Of a stretch of DNA of 64,000 nucleotides, positions 29,784 through 38,096 are shown piece after piece. The translations under genes and the position numbers were made by a program. How positions within the stretch are numbered: position 1 is the first letter of the stretch; each line of letters begins with the position of its first letter. Below the pieces are notes generated by a model, which saw nothing but the letters and a program-made list of their open reading frames with translations, was not told the origin of the DNA and ran no database searches. This stretch comes from Devosia psychrophila. GTDB lineage: Bacteria > Pseudomonadota > Alphaproteobacteria > Rhizobiales > Devosiaceae. The stretch lies in assembly GCF_000971275.1 (NCBI RefSeq), contig NZ_LAPV01000166.1:37709-101708 (forward strand), in the 5' to 3' direction.

Positions 29784-30809
29784 ATGAACGATAGCGACAG
29801 TACGGGCCCAGTCGCCCCCTCAAATCCCGAACCTCCTTCTAGTACCGCCTCCGTCACCGCACGGGGGCAATCCATCTGGAACCGTCTCAGGGCCATGCTG
29901 GCCCGTGGTACGGTATCCCTGCGCGATGACCTGCAGGTCGCGCTCGACGAGCAGGGGAGCGCCGAAACGGCGGACTTCTCCGAGAGCGAGCGCACGATGC
30001 TGCAAAACGTGCTCAAGCTTTCCAATGTCTCCGTCGGCGACGTCATGGTCGAGCGCAGCGACATCCAGGCCATCGAGGCCGATGTCAACCTGGGCACGCT
30101 GATCGCCAAGTTCCGCGAGGTGCGCCACTCGCGCCTGCCTGTTTATGACGACAATCTCGACAACATCCTGGGCTTCATTCACGTCAAGGACGCGCTGGGC
30201 CGCATCACCGAGCCGGTGACCGATCCCGCCAAGGACGTGCCGGTCAAGCTGGTCTCGACCGTGCTTAAGCACAAGATCATCAAGCTCGACATCACGCGCG
30301 ACGCCATGTTCGTGCCGACCTTCATGCCCGTCGGCGACCTGTTGCAGTCGATGCGCGCCTCCAGGGTGCACATGGCGATCGTGATCGACGAATATGGCGG
30401 CACCGACGGCCTCGTCACTATCGAGGACCTGCTTGAAGCGGTGGTTGGCGAGATCGAAGACGAGCATGACGAGCTGGCCGCGGCGCTGATCCGCAAGGTT
30501 GGCGTCGATACCTATATCGCAGATGCCCGTGCCGAACTCAGGGACGTACAGAAGCTGATCGGGCCGGAATTCGATCCCGGCGACTATGCCGAGGATGTCG
30601 ATACGATCGGCGGGCTGGTGTTCGATCTTGCAGGGCATGTGCCGAAGCGTGGCGAGCGGGTGACCAAGCTCGAGGGTTTCGAGTTTGAAATTTTGGCTGC
30701 GGACAGCCGCCGCATCAAGCGGTTGAGAATCCGGCGCAAGCGGGACGTGGTGGAGCCATTGGCGATCACCGACCAGCGCAGCGAAGCCGATAAAGCCGCA
30801 GCGGAATAG
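29784..30809 (+). CDS. corC: CorC/HlyC-type CBS-domain protein
   Basis: 341 aa. Two CBS domains (VGDVMVERSDIQAI about 85-100, and FVPTFMPVGDLLQSM near 180) followed by a CorC_HlyC/transporter-associated domain (DTIGGLVFDLAGHVP). No DUF21 membrane part, so it is the soluble CorC form associated with magnesium/cobalt efflux or haemolysin-like families. Start uncertain among TTG 29769, ATG 29778 and ATG 29784; 29784 is used, none has a strong ribosome site. Third gene of phoH-ybeY-corC, with 75 bp from ybeY. Confidence 0.9.
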   Translation: MNDSDSTGPVAPSNPEPPSSTASVTARGQSIWNRLRAMLARGTVSLRDDLQVALDEQGSAETADFSESERTMLQNVLKLSNVSVGDVMVERSDIQAIEADVNLGTLIAKFREVRHSRLPVYDDNLDNILGFIHVKDALGRITEPVTDPAKDVPVKLVSTVLKHKIIKLDITRDAMFVPTFMPVGDLLQSMRASRVHMAIVIDEYGGTDGLVTIEDLLEAVVGEIEDEHDELAAALIRKVGVDTYIADARAELRDVQKLIGPEFDPGDYAEDVDTIGGLVFDLAGHVPKRGERVTKLEGFEFEILAADSRRIKRLRIRRKRDVVEPLAITDQRSEADKAAAE

Positions 30810-30813
30810 ACAG

Positions 30814-30839
30814 AAGCCCGGAGTGACCCGGACTTTTTT
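30814..30839 (+). terminator. Intrinsic terminator after corC
   Basis: AAGCCCGG pairs with CCGGACTT (one C-A mismatch) around AGTGAC, followed directly by TTTT and then GTTTC. It starts five bases past the corC stop. Confidence 0.7.
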
Positions 30840-30880
30840 GTTTCTTGGGCGGTACACGTCAGGGGCGCCACATTACCTCT

Positions 30881-30955
30881 TCCCTCGGGCTTGACCCGAG
30901 GGTCACTCTCACCACGGCACAGGCGGCGAATGGCCCTAGGGTCAAGCCAGAGGGA
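30881..30955. repeat. Inverted repeat of the CCTCGGGCTTGACCCGAGG type, diverged copy
   Basis: Arms at 30881-30902 and 30934-30955 are complementary with two mismatches, spaced about 31 bases. Each arm itself contains the short palindrome CCTCGGG...CCCGAGG. A better-preserved copy is at 58905-58978. Sits between corC and the nfuA 3' end. Confidence 0.7.
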
Positions 30956-31010
30956 GAAGCGCAGTGGGTGGAAGGCCTGTGTGGACCGTCAGGCCCACTG
31001 ACAAAAACTA

Positions 31011-31036
31011 AGGGCCCAGTGGTTTCCCACTGAGCC
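31011..31036 (-). terminator. Intrinsic terminator of the nfuA transcript
   Basis: GGGCCCAGTGG (31011-31021) pairs with CCACTGAGCCC (31026-31036), one mismatch, loop TTTC. On the minus strand TTAGTTTTTG follows. It ends the mutS-to-nfuA group. Confidence 0.75.
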
Positions 31037-31062
31037 CTCGGCTTGCTGCTAAAATCGTTGGC

Positions 31063-31629
31063 TCAGACTTGCTGGACCTGTTCGACGCCGGGGACGAAAT
31101 GGCGAAGCAGATTTTCGATGCCGCTCTTGAGCGTGGCCGTCGAGGAGGGGCACCCGGAACAGGCGCCCTGCATGTGCAGGAAGACGGTGCCTTCCTTAAA
31201 GCCCTTGAAGATGATGTCGCCGCCATCCATGGCGACGGCCGGGCGGACGCGGGTGGCCAGCAATTCCTTGATCACTTCGACGGTTTCGCTGTCTTCCTCT
31301 TCGAAGAATTCATCGACCTCGTCCAAATTGGCGACTTCGATGCCGCCCTCGACGATCACCGGCTTGCCAGACAAGAAGTGGTCCATGATGACGCCAAGAA
31401 TAGCCGGCTTGATATGGGCCCAGTTGGTGTCGTCCTTGGTGACCGAGATGAAATCGGACCCGAGAAACACGCCGGTGACACCGGAAATGGCGAACAGGCC
31501 CTGTGCCAGCGGCGAATTGACCGAGGCTTCGACACCCCGGAAATCGCGCGGTTCACCGGTCAGCACATCGCGACCCGGCAGGAACTTCAGGGTCGCGGGA
31601 TTTGGCGTGGCTTCGGTCTGGATGAACAT
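31063..31629 (-). CDS. nfuA: Nfu-type iron-sulfur cluster carrier
   Basis: 188 aa. An N-terminal Nfu_N (Scaffold_Nfu) domain begins MFIQTEATPNPATLKFLPG; the C-terminal NifU-like domain has the cluster ligands CSGCPSS (near residue 158) within GTVFLHMQGACSGCP. Delivers 4Fe-4S clusters to apoproteins; radical SAM enzymes in this window (MiaB, HemW) are typical clients of such carriers in general. ATG 31629 has GAAGGC eight bases upstream. Last of mutS-glnD-murJ-trpS-usp-nfuA. Confidence 0.93.
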   Translation of the reverse strand: MFIQTEATPNPATLKFLPGRDVLTGEPRDFRGVEASVNSPLAQGLFAISGVTGVFLGSDFISVTKDDTNWAHIKPAILGVIMDHFLSGKPVIVEGGIEVANLDEVDEFFEEEDSETVEVIKELLATRVRPAVAMDGGDIIFKGFKEGTVFLHMQGACSGCPSSTATLKSGIENLLRHFVPGVEQVQQV

Positions 31630-31747
31630 CGTGGCGCCTTCGGAATGCAATTAGAACGCTTCTAAAATAGACCTTTGCGAGCAGGATGCAAGGGCGGAAA
31701 TCGAGGGCCTGCCTTGCGAGAGAGTGGATCGCATATGCGGGACGGCT

Positions 31748-31822
31748 GGGCCATTCGGGCGCAGCCCTCATGGCCTGCTTCGCTAAAATCAGTCCCCCGG
31801 ACTGATTTTGCCCGGAGGGCCG
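31748..31822 (+). repeat. Dispersed hairpin repeat, family I, copy B
   Basis: Contains CCATTCGGGCGCAGCCCTC, CATGGCC and a perfect 11-bp hairpin AAAATCAGTCC-CCC-GGACTGATTTT (31785-31809), then GCCCGGAGGGC. It abuts the stop codon of the usp gene (31824), so it may also serve as that gene's 3' hairpin. Confidence 0.7.
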
Positions 31823-31823
31823 C

Positions 31824-32294
31824 TCAGCAGATCGCGATAATTTCTTCGTCGCTCATGCGGCCGGGGACGACGGTTAGGGGGATGGGCAGGGCGTTGGCGC
31901 GGTTGGCGAAATGGAGGACCAGCGGGCCGGGCCCTTCATTGGAGGTTGAGGCCGCCAGCACCAGGATGGCGATGTCGCGGTCGGCGTCGATGACCTTTTC
32001 GATTTCTTCGGCACCTTCACCCTCGCGGATGACGGATTCGCTGCGCACGTCGCCGATATCCTTGATGCGGGCGAGGCGCGCGTCGAGAAGGCGTTCGGCT
32101 TCTTCCACGGCTTCGGCGCGCAGCACGTCCTCGACACCGAGGCCGATGAATTCGGGCTTCTGGATAATGCTCATCAGCACCACAGTGCCGCCGGTGCGCT
32201 TAACGCGGTAGGCGGCGAAAGTCAGCGCGCGTTCGCATTCCTCGGTCTCGTCGATGACGACGAGGAACTTACGCTTGTATTCGCTATCGTACAT
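31824..32294 (-). CDS. Universal stress protein (UspA-like)
   Basis: 156 aa. Starts MYDSEYKRKFLVVIDETEECERALTFA, typical of the Usp Rossmann-like fold, and ends with a nucleotide-proximal segment LTVVPGRMSDEEI. The usual ATP-binding G-x2-G-x9-G(S/T) signature is not obvious near VLAASTSNEGPGPLV, so this may be a non-ATP-binding member. Located ten bases downstream of trpS, likely cotranscribed. Confidence 0.85.
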   Translation of the reverse strand: MYDSEYKRKFLVVIDETEECERALTFAAYRVKRTGGTVVLMSIIQKPEFIGLGVEDVLRAEAVEEAERLLDARLARIKDIGDVRSESVIREGEGAEEIEKVIDADRDIAILVLAASTSNEGPGPLVLHFANRANALPIPLTVVPGRMSDEEIIAIC

Positions 32295-32303
32295 CCGAAG
32301 CTC

Positions 32304-33335
32304 CTATCGAACAAAACCAACGATGTTGCGGATATCGGCCATGATTGGCTGGGCGATGGCGCGGGCACGATCGGCACCGTCGCGCAGGATGGAATCCATC
32401 TCGCCGCGATCGGCCACCAGCCGCTTCATTTCATCGGCGATGGGCGACAGCCTGGCAACGGCAAGATCGGCCAATGCCGGCTTGAACACGCCCCAACCCT
32501 GACCGCCGAATTGGCCCAGCACGTCCTCGGCCGACGTATTGGACAGCGCTGCATAGATGCCGACGAGGTTTTCCGCTTCGAGGCGAGCGGCAAGGCCGGC
32601 GACTTCGGAGGGAAGTGCGTCGGCATCGGTGGTGGCGCGCTTGATCTTTTTGGAGATCGTATCGGCATCGTCCATCATATAGATGGTAGACAGGTCCGAT
32701 GCGTCGGACTTGCTCATCTTCTTTGAGCCGTCCTTCAACGACTTGACCCGCATGGCAGGCCCGGTGGCCAAGGTCTCGGTGATGGGAAAGAAGTCGCCCT
32801 TGTGGCCTAGCGCCTTGATCTGCTTTTTGAAGTCGTGATTGAACTTCTTGGCAATGTCGCGGGTCAGCTCAAGATGCTGCTTCTGGTCCTCGCCGACCGG
32901 TACGCCAGTGGCCTTGTAGAGCAGGATATCGGCCGCCATCAGGCTCGGGTAGGCGAACAGGCCCAGCGAGACGTTCTCGGAATTTTCGCCCGACTTGTCC
33001 TTGAACTGGGTCATCCGCTCCATCCAGCCCATGCGCGCGACGCAGTTGAAGATCCAGCTCAGCTCGGCATGTTCCATGACCTGGGACTGGTTGAAGATGA
33101 TCGACCGCTTGGGATCGACGCCGGCAGCGATATAGGCGGCAGCGATCTCATAGGTCCAGCGCTTGAGGTCTTCGGGCTCCTGCCACACGGTGATGGCATG
33201 CATGTCGACCACGCAATAGATGGTCTCATGGGTATCTTGCAGCGGGACAAAACGCCGGATGGCGCCGAGATAATTGCCCAGATGCAGATCGCCCGAGGGC
33301 TTGATGCCGGAGAAGACGCGGGGAGTGAAGGTCAT
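32304..33335 (-). CDS. trpS: Tryptophanyl-tRNA synthetase
   Basis: 343 aa, a class I synthetase. The HIGH-type motif is seen as [12 protein letters not shown] (about residues 14-25) and the KMSKS motif as KKMSKSDAS (near 207). Part of murJ-trpS-usp-nfuA, the conserved Hyphomicrobiales order. Upstream is a 97-bp inverted repeat (33421-33517) between it and murJ, which may act as a transcription-attenuating or 3'-end element for murJ. Confidence 0.96.
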   Translation of the reverse strand: MTFTPRVFSGIKPSGDLHLGNYLGAIRRFVPLQDTHETIYCVVDMHAITVWQEPEDLKRWTYEIAAAYIAAGVDPKRSIIFNQSQVMEHAELSWIFNCVARMGWMERMTQFKDKSGENSENVSLGLFAYPSLMAADILLYKATGVPVGEDQKQHLELTRDIAKKFNHDFKKQIKALGHKGDFFPITETLATGPAMRVKSLKDGSKKMSKSDASDLSTIYMMDDADTISKKIKRATTDADALPSEVAGLAARLEAENLVGIYAALSNTSAEDVLGQFGGQGWGVFKPALADLAVARLSPIADEMKRLVADRGEMDSILRDGADRARAIAQPIMADIRNIVGFVR

Positions 33336-33420
33336 GGAATATTATGCGCATGTTTGTGACTGTTGCCCCGTTCTATATGCGCAGAAGCATATTGGGAACT
33401 GGCAGGGTGACACACTCGAT

Positions 33421-33517
33421 GTCATCCCGGCGAAGGCCGGGATCCATCCTGAGGTCGTTCCACGATCGACGCGGGGTCAGTCATCTCAGGATGGATTCCG
33501 GCCTTCGCCGGGATGAC
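33421..33517. repeat. Long inverted repeat between murJ and trpS
   Basis: Arms start GTCATCCCGGCGAAGGCCGG (33421) and end CCTTCGCCGGGATGAC (33517); about 33 bp per arm, nearly perfect, with a 31-bp centre. GTCATCCCGGCGAAGGCCGG-type elements recur in Hyphomicrobiales and related alphaproteobacterial genomes. One copy in this window. Confidence 0.85.
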
Positions 33518-33542
33518 CCGGTGGGTGTGGATGCGCGCACGC

Positions 33543-35105
33543 TCACCCCCGTCGCCGCAGCCGCCTGAGCAGCTGCCCCAGCGGCTGCGCGCGGGTGATG
33601 TGGACCAAGGTGAAATAGAGCACCACGCCAAAGCCGACCAGCACGCCCAGCACCCCGATCTGCTCCCAGATCGGGGCGGTAGTCGACATATGGGCGGCGC
33701 CGCGCTGGGACAGCAGATACAGCGCGGCACCCATTATCGCGCTGATGACCAGGATCAGCCCGTGCTTGAGCCATTCGGCTGGGCTCAGCTTGAAATGGCC
33801 GCGGAGCGCCAGAAATAGCGCCAGCATGATTGCATTGAGCCAGGACGAGACCGAGGTGGCAATGGCAATGCCGACATGGACATAGGCCGGGAACAGCAGC
33901 AGCGAGAGCGCGATGTTTGCGACCACGGACACACCGGCAAAAATGGTGGGCGTGACAGTGTCTTCGCGGGCGAAATAGCCCGGCTGCAGCACGCGGATCA
34001 GCACATAGGCGGGCAGGCCGGTGGAAAAGGCGACCAGCGCCTGTGCGGTCTGCTGTGTTGCCAGCGCGTCGAAGGCGCCGCGCTCGAACAGCACACGCAC
34101 GATGGGATCGGCCATGGCAATCAGCGCGGTGGCGGCGGGCATGGAAAGCAGCATCGCGATCAGCAACGACTGGTCCTGCGTGGCGCGGGCCTCGGCGTCG
34201 CGCCCGCCTTTCAGATGCCGGGACAATTCAGGCAACAGCACCGTGCCAATGGCGATGCCGATGATGCCCAGAGGCAGCTGATACAGCCGGTCGGCATAGT
34301 TGAGGATGGAAATTGCATTATCGACGCCCGAGGCGATGATGGTGCCGACGAAAATATTGATCTGGGTAATGCCGCCGGTGAGAATGGCCGGAATGGCCAG
34401 CACCCAGAAGTGCCGCACCTCGGGGTCGAAGCGGGGCAGGCGGAATTCGGGCACGAAATCGGCGCGTTTGATCGCCGACCAGACCAGCCAGAGCTGGGCC
34501 AGGCCACCGGCCATAGTGGCGACCGAAACCCAGGTGGCAGAACCCGCAGGGTCCTGCACCCAGAAGGTAACCAGCGGGATCATGGCTGCGATATTGACGA
34601 TGTTGAGGATGACCGGAGCGAAGGCGGCGGCAAAGAAGCGGCCCAGCGAATTGAGAATCGCGCCATAGGCCGCCATCAACGACATGCAGGCGAGATAGGG
34701 GAACATGATCCGCGTCAGCAGCACGGTCAGATCGAATTTTTCCTTGTCATCGACAAAGCCCGGCACGAAGGCGACCATCAGCTGCGGCATGAAGATTTCG
34801 GCAAGAATGGTCACCACGACCAGCATGGCCACCAGCCAGCTCATGATCCGCGCGGCAAGATCGAGGGCCGAGTCCGGCCCTTCTTTTTCCAACGCACCGG
34901 CAAACATCGGCACGAAGGCGGTATTGAAGGCGCCTTCGGCAAATAACCGCCGGAACAGGTTGGGGAAGCGAAAAGCGGCAAAAAAGGCGTCGGCGGCCGG
35001 GCCGGTGCCCAGCACGGCCGCCATCAACGCATCGCGGGCAAAGCCGGCAATGCGCGAGACGAGCGTCAGCCCGCCGACGGAGAGGAAGTTGCGGTAGAGG
35101 CTCAT
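33543..35105 (-). CDS. murJ: Lipid II flippase MurJ
   Basis: 520-aa polytopic inner-membrane protein of the MOP superfamily, exporting lipid II for peptidoglycan synthesis. Starts MSLYRNFLSVGGLTLVSRIAGFARDALMA and has FRFPNLFRRLFAEGAFNTAFVP, the classic loop; about fourteen hydrophobic spans follow, consistent with the family. The start is at 35105. Followed by the inverted repeat and trpS. Confidence 0.96.
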   Translation of the reverse strand: MSLYRNFLSVGGLTLVSRIAGFARDALMAAVLGTGPAADAFFAAFRFPNLFRRLFAEGAFNTAFVPMFAGALEKEGPDSALDLAARIMSWLVAMLVVVTILAEIFMPQLMVAFVPGFVDDKEKFDLTVLLTRIMFPYLACMSLMAAYGAILNSLGRFFAAAFAPVILNIVNIAAMIPLVTFWVQDPAGSATWVSVATMAGGLAQLWLVWSAIKRADFVPEFRLPRFDPEVRHFWVLAIPAILTGGITQINIFVGTIIASGVDNAISILNYADRLYQLPLGIIGIAIGTVLLPELSRHLKGGRDAEARATQDQSLLIAMLLSMPAATALIAMADPIVRVLFERGAFDALATQQTAQALVAFSTGLPAYVLIRVLQPGYFAREDTVTPTIFAGVSVVANIALSLLLFPAYVHVGIAIATSVSSWLNAIMLALFLALRGHFKLSPAEWLKHGLILVISAIMGAALYLLSQRGAAHMSTTAPIWEQIGVLGVLVGFGVVLYFTLVHITRAQPLGQLLRRLRRRG

Positions 35106-35136
35106 CTTGCCTGTGCCACCGAGTCAGGGGCTCCTG

Positions 35137-35270
35137 CCCTCCCTCCCCCTTGAGGGGAGGGTAGCGCAGCTTGGCCGAAAAGGCATAGCGGAGCTGGGGT
35201 GGGGGTGATTCGGTAGCCACCTGACGGACCCCCACCCTCGATCCCTCCCCGCAAGGGGGAGAGAGGCACA
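35137..35270. repeat. Palindromic C-tract repeat, family II, copy 1
   Basis: Between glnD and murJ. Carries CCCTCCCC...GGGGAGGG palindromes at both ends, bounded by AGCGGAGCTGGGGTGGGGGTG in the middle. A more diverged member of the family found at 40866, 41990, 43745, 54775 and 63928. Confidence 0.6.
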
Positions 35271-35300
35271 AGAGCCGACATTTTCGGGGCAGGCAGTCGC

Positions 35301-38096
35301 CTACCCATTGACCACCTTCGTCGCGGCGCCGGGGTGGAACACGCCCATCAGCGCGTCGTGGATTTTGCGCTGGCGGGGCTTGGCCATGATTTTCTGGCCG
35401 GTGAGATCGGTGACGTAGAAAACGTCGACGGCCTTTTCGCCATAGGTGCCGATATGGGCCGAGCCGATGGTCAGGTTAAGATCGGCGATCTGGTGGGTCA
35501 ACGAGTGCAACAGGCCCATGCGGTCGAGGCCGGAAACCTCGATGACGGTGAACTTTTCCGACAGGGCGTTGCTGACCGAAACCTGCGCCGGCAGGGCGAA
35601 GGGCTTCAGGCGCTTGTTGTGGCGGCTTTCCTTGCCCAGATCGATCAGGATGGTGCGCTTGCCCTGGAGGAGATTCTTGACCGTATCGATGATGCGGGTG
35701 GCGCGCACCTTTTCGTCCTCGTCGCTGGTGAAGCTGCGGCGCAGGCGGAAGGTGTCGATGGCGTGGCCGTCGCGGGTCGAGAAGATCTGCGCGCCGATGA
35801 TGGATGCATCCTGCATGGTACAGGCGCCGGCGATCAGCGACAGCAGGCGCGGATGGTCGGGCGTGTAGAAGGAAACCTCGGTGATGCCCTCGAAAGCCTT
35901 GATGCGGATCGAGCCGGCAAAGGCGTCGCCGGCCATATCGGCGTGGCGGATCATGCGGGCGTGTTCGACCTGCAGTTCGGGCTCGGCGCGCAGCCAATAG
36001 TGATCATAATGGCGCGCCACGTAGGTGTCGACGTCAGCCGCGGGCCAGGCGTGCAGTGCCTCGGCCAGTTCGCGGCGGGCATAATTGATGCGGTCGGACT
36101 GGGTGACCTGGCTGTGACCACCGGAGAGCAGCGGTTCCGTGGCATAGTAGAGCGCGCGCAATAGCGAGCCCTTCCAGCCGGTCCAGACGCCGGGACCCAC
36201 CGCGCGGATGTCGCAGGCGGTGAGGATCATCAGCAAGGCCAGGCGCTGGGGCGATTGCACCACGTCGGCAAAGGCCTTGGCGGTTTCAGGGTCCTGGATA
36301 TCGCGGGCCTGGGCGATTTCGCTCATCAGCAGGTGATGCTCGATCAGCCAGGCGACGGTGTCGGTTTCGGCAGCGGAGAGGCCAAAGCGCGGGCAGAGCT
36401 TTTTGGCGATCTTGGCGCCGGCGGTGGAATGATCCTCGGGGCGACCCTTGGCAATGTCGTGCAGCAACAGCGCCACATAGAGCAGGCGCGTATCGTTGAG
36501 CTGCGGCAGCAGTTCGTGGGTCAGCGGCAGCTGGTCGCGCAGCCCGCCATTGGCGATGTCGGCCATGACGCCGATCGAGCGGATCAGGTGCTCGTCCACC
36601 GTATAGTGGTGGTACATGTTGAACTGCATCAGCGCGACGATCTTGCCGAAATCGGGCACGAACTTGCCGAGCACGCCGCTCTCGTTCATCTGGCGCAGGA
36701 TGCGCTCGACCGATTGCGGGCTGGTCAGAATGGTCAGGAAATGCTCGTTGGCCTTGCGGTCGTTGCGCACCCTGTTGTCGATCAGGCGCAGCGAGCGGGT
36801 GATGACCTTGATGGCATCGGGATGGAACAGCAGTTGTTCGCGCCCCGCCACCAGAAAAATCCGGATCAGGTTTACCGGATCCTTCTCGAACACATCCGGG
36901 CTGGCGATGTTGAGCCGGCCGGTATCGAGAACGAAATCACTCTCGCCCTTGATCTTGGACTTGCCTTGCCGAAACGGCGCCAGCACGCGCCCGATCAGGT
37001 CCATATCCTTGGCGTGGTTGAACTCAAGGCTGGCGCAGATGATGCGGGTCAGGTCGCCGACATCCTTGGCAACAAGGAAATAGCGCTTCATGAAGCGCTC
37101 GACGCCCAGCATGCCGACGCGCTGGGCATAGCCCATGCGCTGGGCCAGCTCGGGCTGCACGTCGAAGGTGAGCTTTTCTTCGGCGCGGCCGGTGACGAAA
37201 TGCAGATGGCAGCGCACCGCCCACAGGAAGTCTTCGGCGCGCGAGAACAGGCGATATTCAGAAGCGCTGAGAACGCCGCGCCCGATCAGCTCATGGCTGG
37301 TCTTGAGATGGTAGAAATATTTGCCGATCCAGAACAGCGTGTTCAGGTCGCGCAAACCGCCCTTGCCGTCCTTGATATTGGGCTCGACCACATAGCGGGT
37401 ATTGCCCATCTGTTTGTGGCGTTCGTCGCGCTCGGCCATCTTGGCGGCGATGAATTCGGGGCCGGTGCGCGGCATGATCTCGGTTTCGAAGCGATGCACC
37501 AACTGGTCGAACAGAGCCTTGTCGCCGGTAAGGAAGCGCGCTTCCAGAGTTGCCGTGCGCACCGTCATGTCGGCCTTGGCCATGCGCAGGCTTTCATCGA
37601 CCGAGCGGACGGCGTGGCCGACTTTCTGGCCGAGATCCCACAACATGTAGAGGATGTATTCGGTGACCTGCTCGCCCCATGGCGTCTGCTTGTAGGGCAG
37701 GATGAACAGCAGATCGATGTCGCTCCCCGGCGCCAGCGTGCCGCGGCCATAGCCGCCGACGGCCGATAGCGCGATGGCCTCGGCGCCGCTGGGATTATCG
37801 ACGGTATAGACGCGGCGGGTGGCAAACATATGCACCGCGGTGATGATCTCATCCTGGGCGGCGCTGAGGTTCTGCGCGCAGCGCGTGCCTTTGCCCGTAG
37901 CGAGCAGCTCAGCCTCGGACTGTTCGCGGGCTTCGGCCAGGGTCTTGCGAATATGGGCCAACACCAGCGCACGGGCGGCGGTGGATTTGGGTGCTTGGTC
38001 GCCAATAGCGGCGTTGAGCTCGTCGAGAATGGTCTCGGCGGACTTCAAAGCGAAAAGCGGTTTTCGCGGCTTTGCCTCAACTTCGGCGAGCGTCAT
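35301..38096 (-). CDS. glnD: PII uridylyltransferase / uridylyl-removing enzyme
   Basis: 931 aa. Master nitrogen sensor: uridylylates PII proteins in low nitrogen and removes UMP in high glutamine. The nucleotidyltransferase domain shows VGGYGRGTLAPGSDIDLLF (near residue 113); an HD hydrolase domain shows LLHDIAKGRPEDHS (near 530); two C-terminal ACT domains (VSFYTPDHPRLLSLIAG and VSGLDRMGLLHSLTHQIA) bind glutamine. Full length. Its start overlaps the mutS 3' end by 20 bases. Confidence 0.97.
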   Translation of the reverse strand: MTLAEVEAKPRKPLFALKSAETILDELNAAIGDQAPKSTAARALVLAHIRKTLAEAREQSEAELLATGKGTRCAQNLSAAQDEIITAVHMFATRRVYTVDNPSGAEAIALSAVGGYGRGTLAPGSDIDLLFILPYKQTPWGEQVTEYILYMLWDLGQKVGHAVRSVDESLRMAKADMTVRTATLEARFLTGDKALFDQLVHRFETEIMPRTGPEFIAAKMAERDERHKQMGNTRYVVEPNIKDGKGGLRDLNTLFWIGKYFYHLKTSHELIGRGVLSASEYRLFSRAEDFLWAVRCHLHFVTGRAEEKLTFDVQPELAQRMGYAQRVGMLGVERFMKRYFLVAKDVGDLTRIICASLEFNHAKDMDLIGRVLAPFRQGKSKIKGESDFVLDTGRLNIASPDVFEKDPVNLIRIFLVAGREQLLFHPDAIKVITRSLRLIDNRVRNDRKANEHFLTILTSPQSVERILRQMNESGVLGKFVPDFGKIVALMQFNMYHHYTVDEHLIRSIGVMADIANGGLRDQLPLTHELLPQLNDTRLLYVALLLHDIAKGRPEDHSTAGAKIAKKLCPRFGLSAAETDTVAWLIEHHLLMSEIAQARDIQDPETAKAFADVVQSPQRLALLMILTACDIRAVGPGVWTGWKGSLLRALYYATEPLLSGGHSQVTQSDRINYARRELAEALHAWPAADVDTYVARHYDHYWLRAEPELQVEHARMIRHADMAGDAFAGSIRIKAFEGITEVSFYTPDHPRLLSLIAGACTMQDASIIGAQIFSTRDGHAIDTFRLRRSFTSDEDEKVRATRIIDTVKNLLQGKRTILIDLGKESRHNKRLKPFALPAQVSVSNALSEKFTVIEVSGLDRMGLLHSLTHQIADLNLTIGSAHIGTYGEKAVDVFYVTDLTGQKIMAKPRQRKIHDALMGVFHPGAATKVVNG

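Noticed and set aside
33415..33525. CRISPR-like repeats
   Set aside because: One inverted repeat pair only; no direct repeats with spacers anywhere.
36255..37769. A 504-codon frame antisense to glnD
   Set aside because: Shadow of glnD, whose domains are complete on the minus strand.
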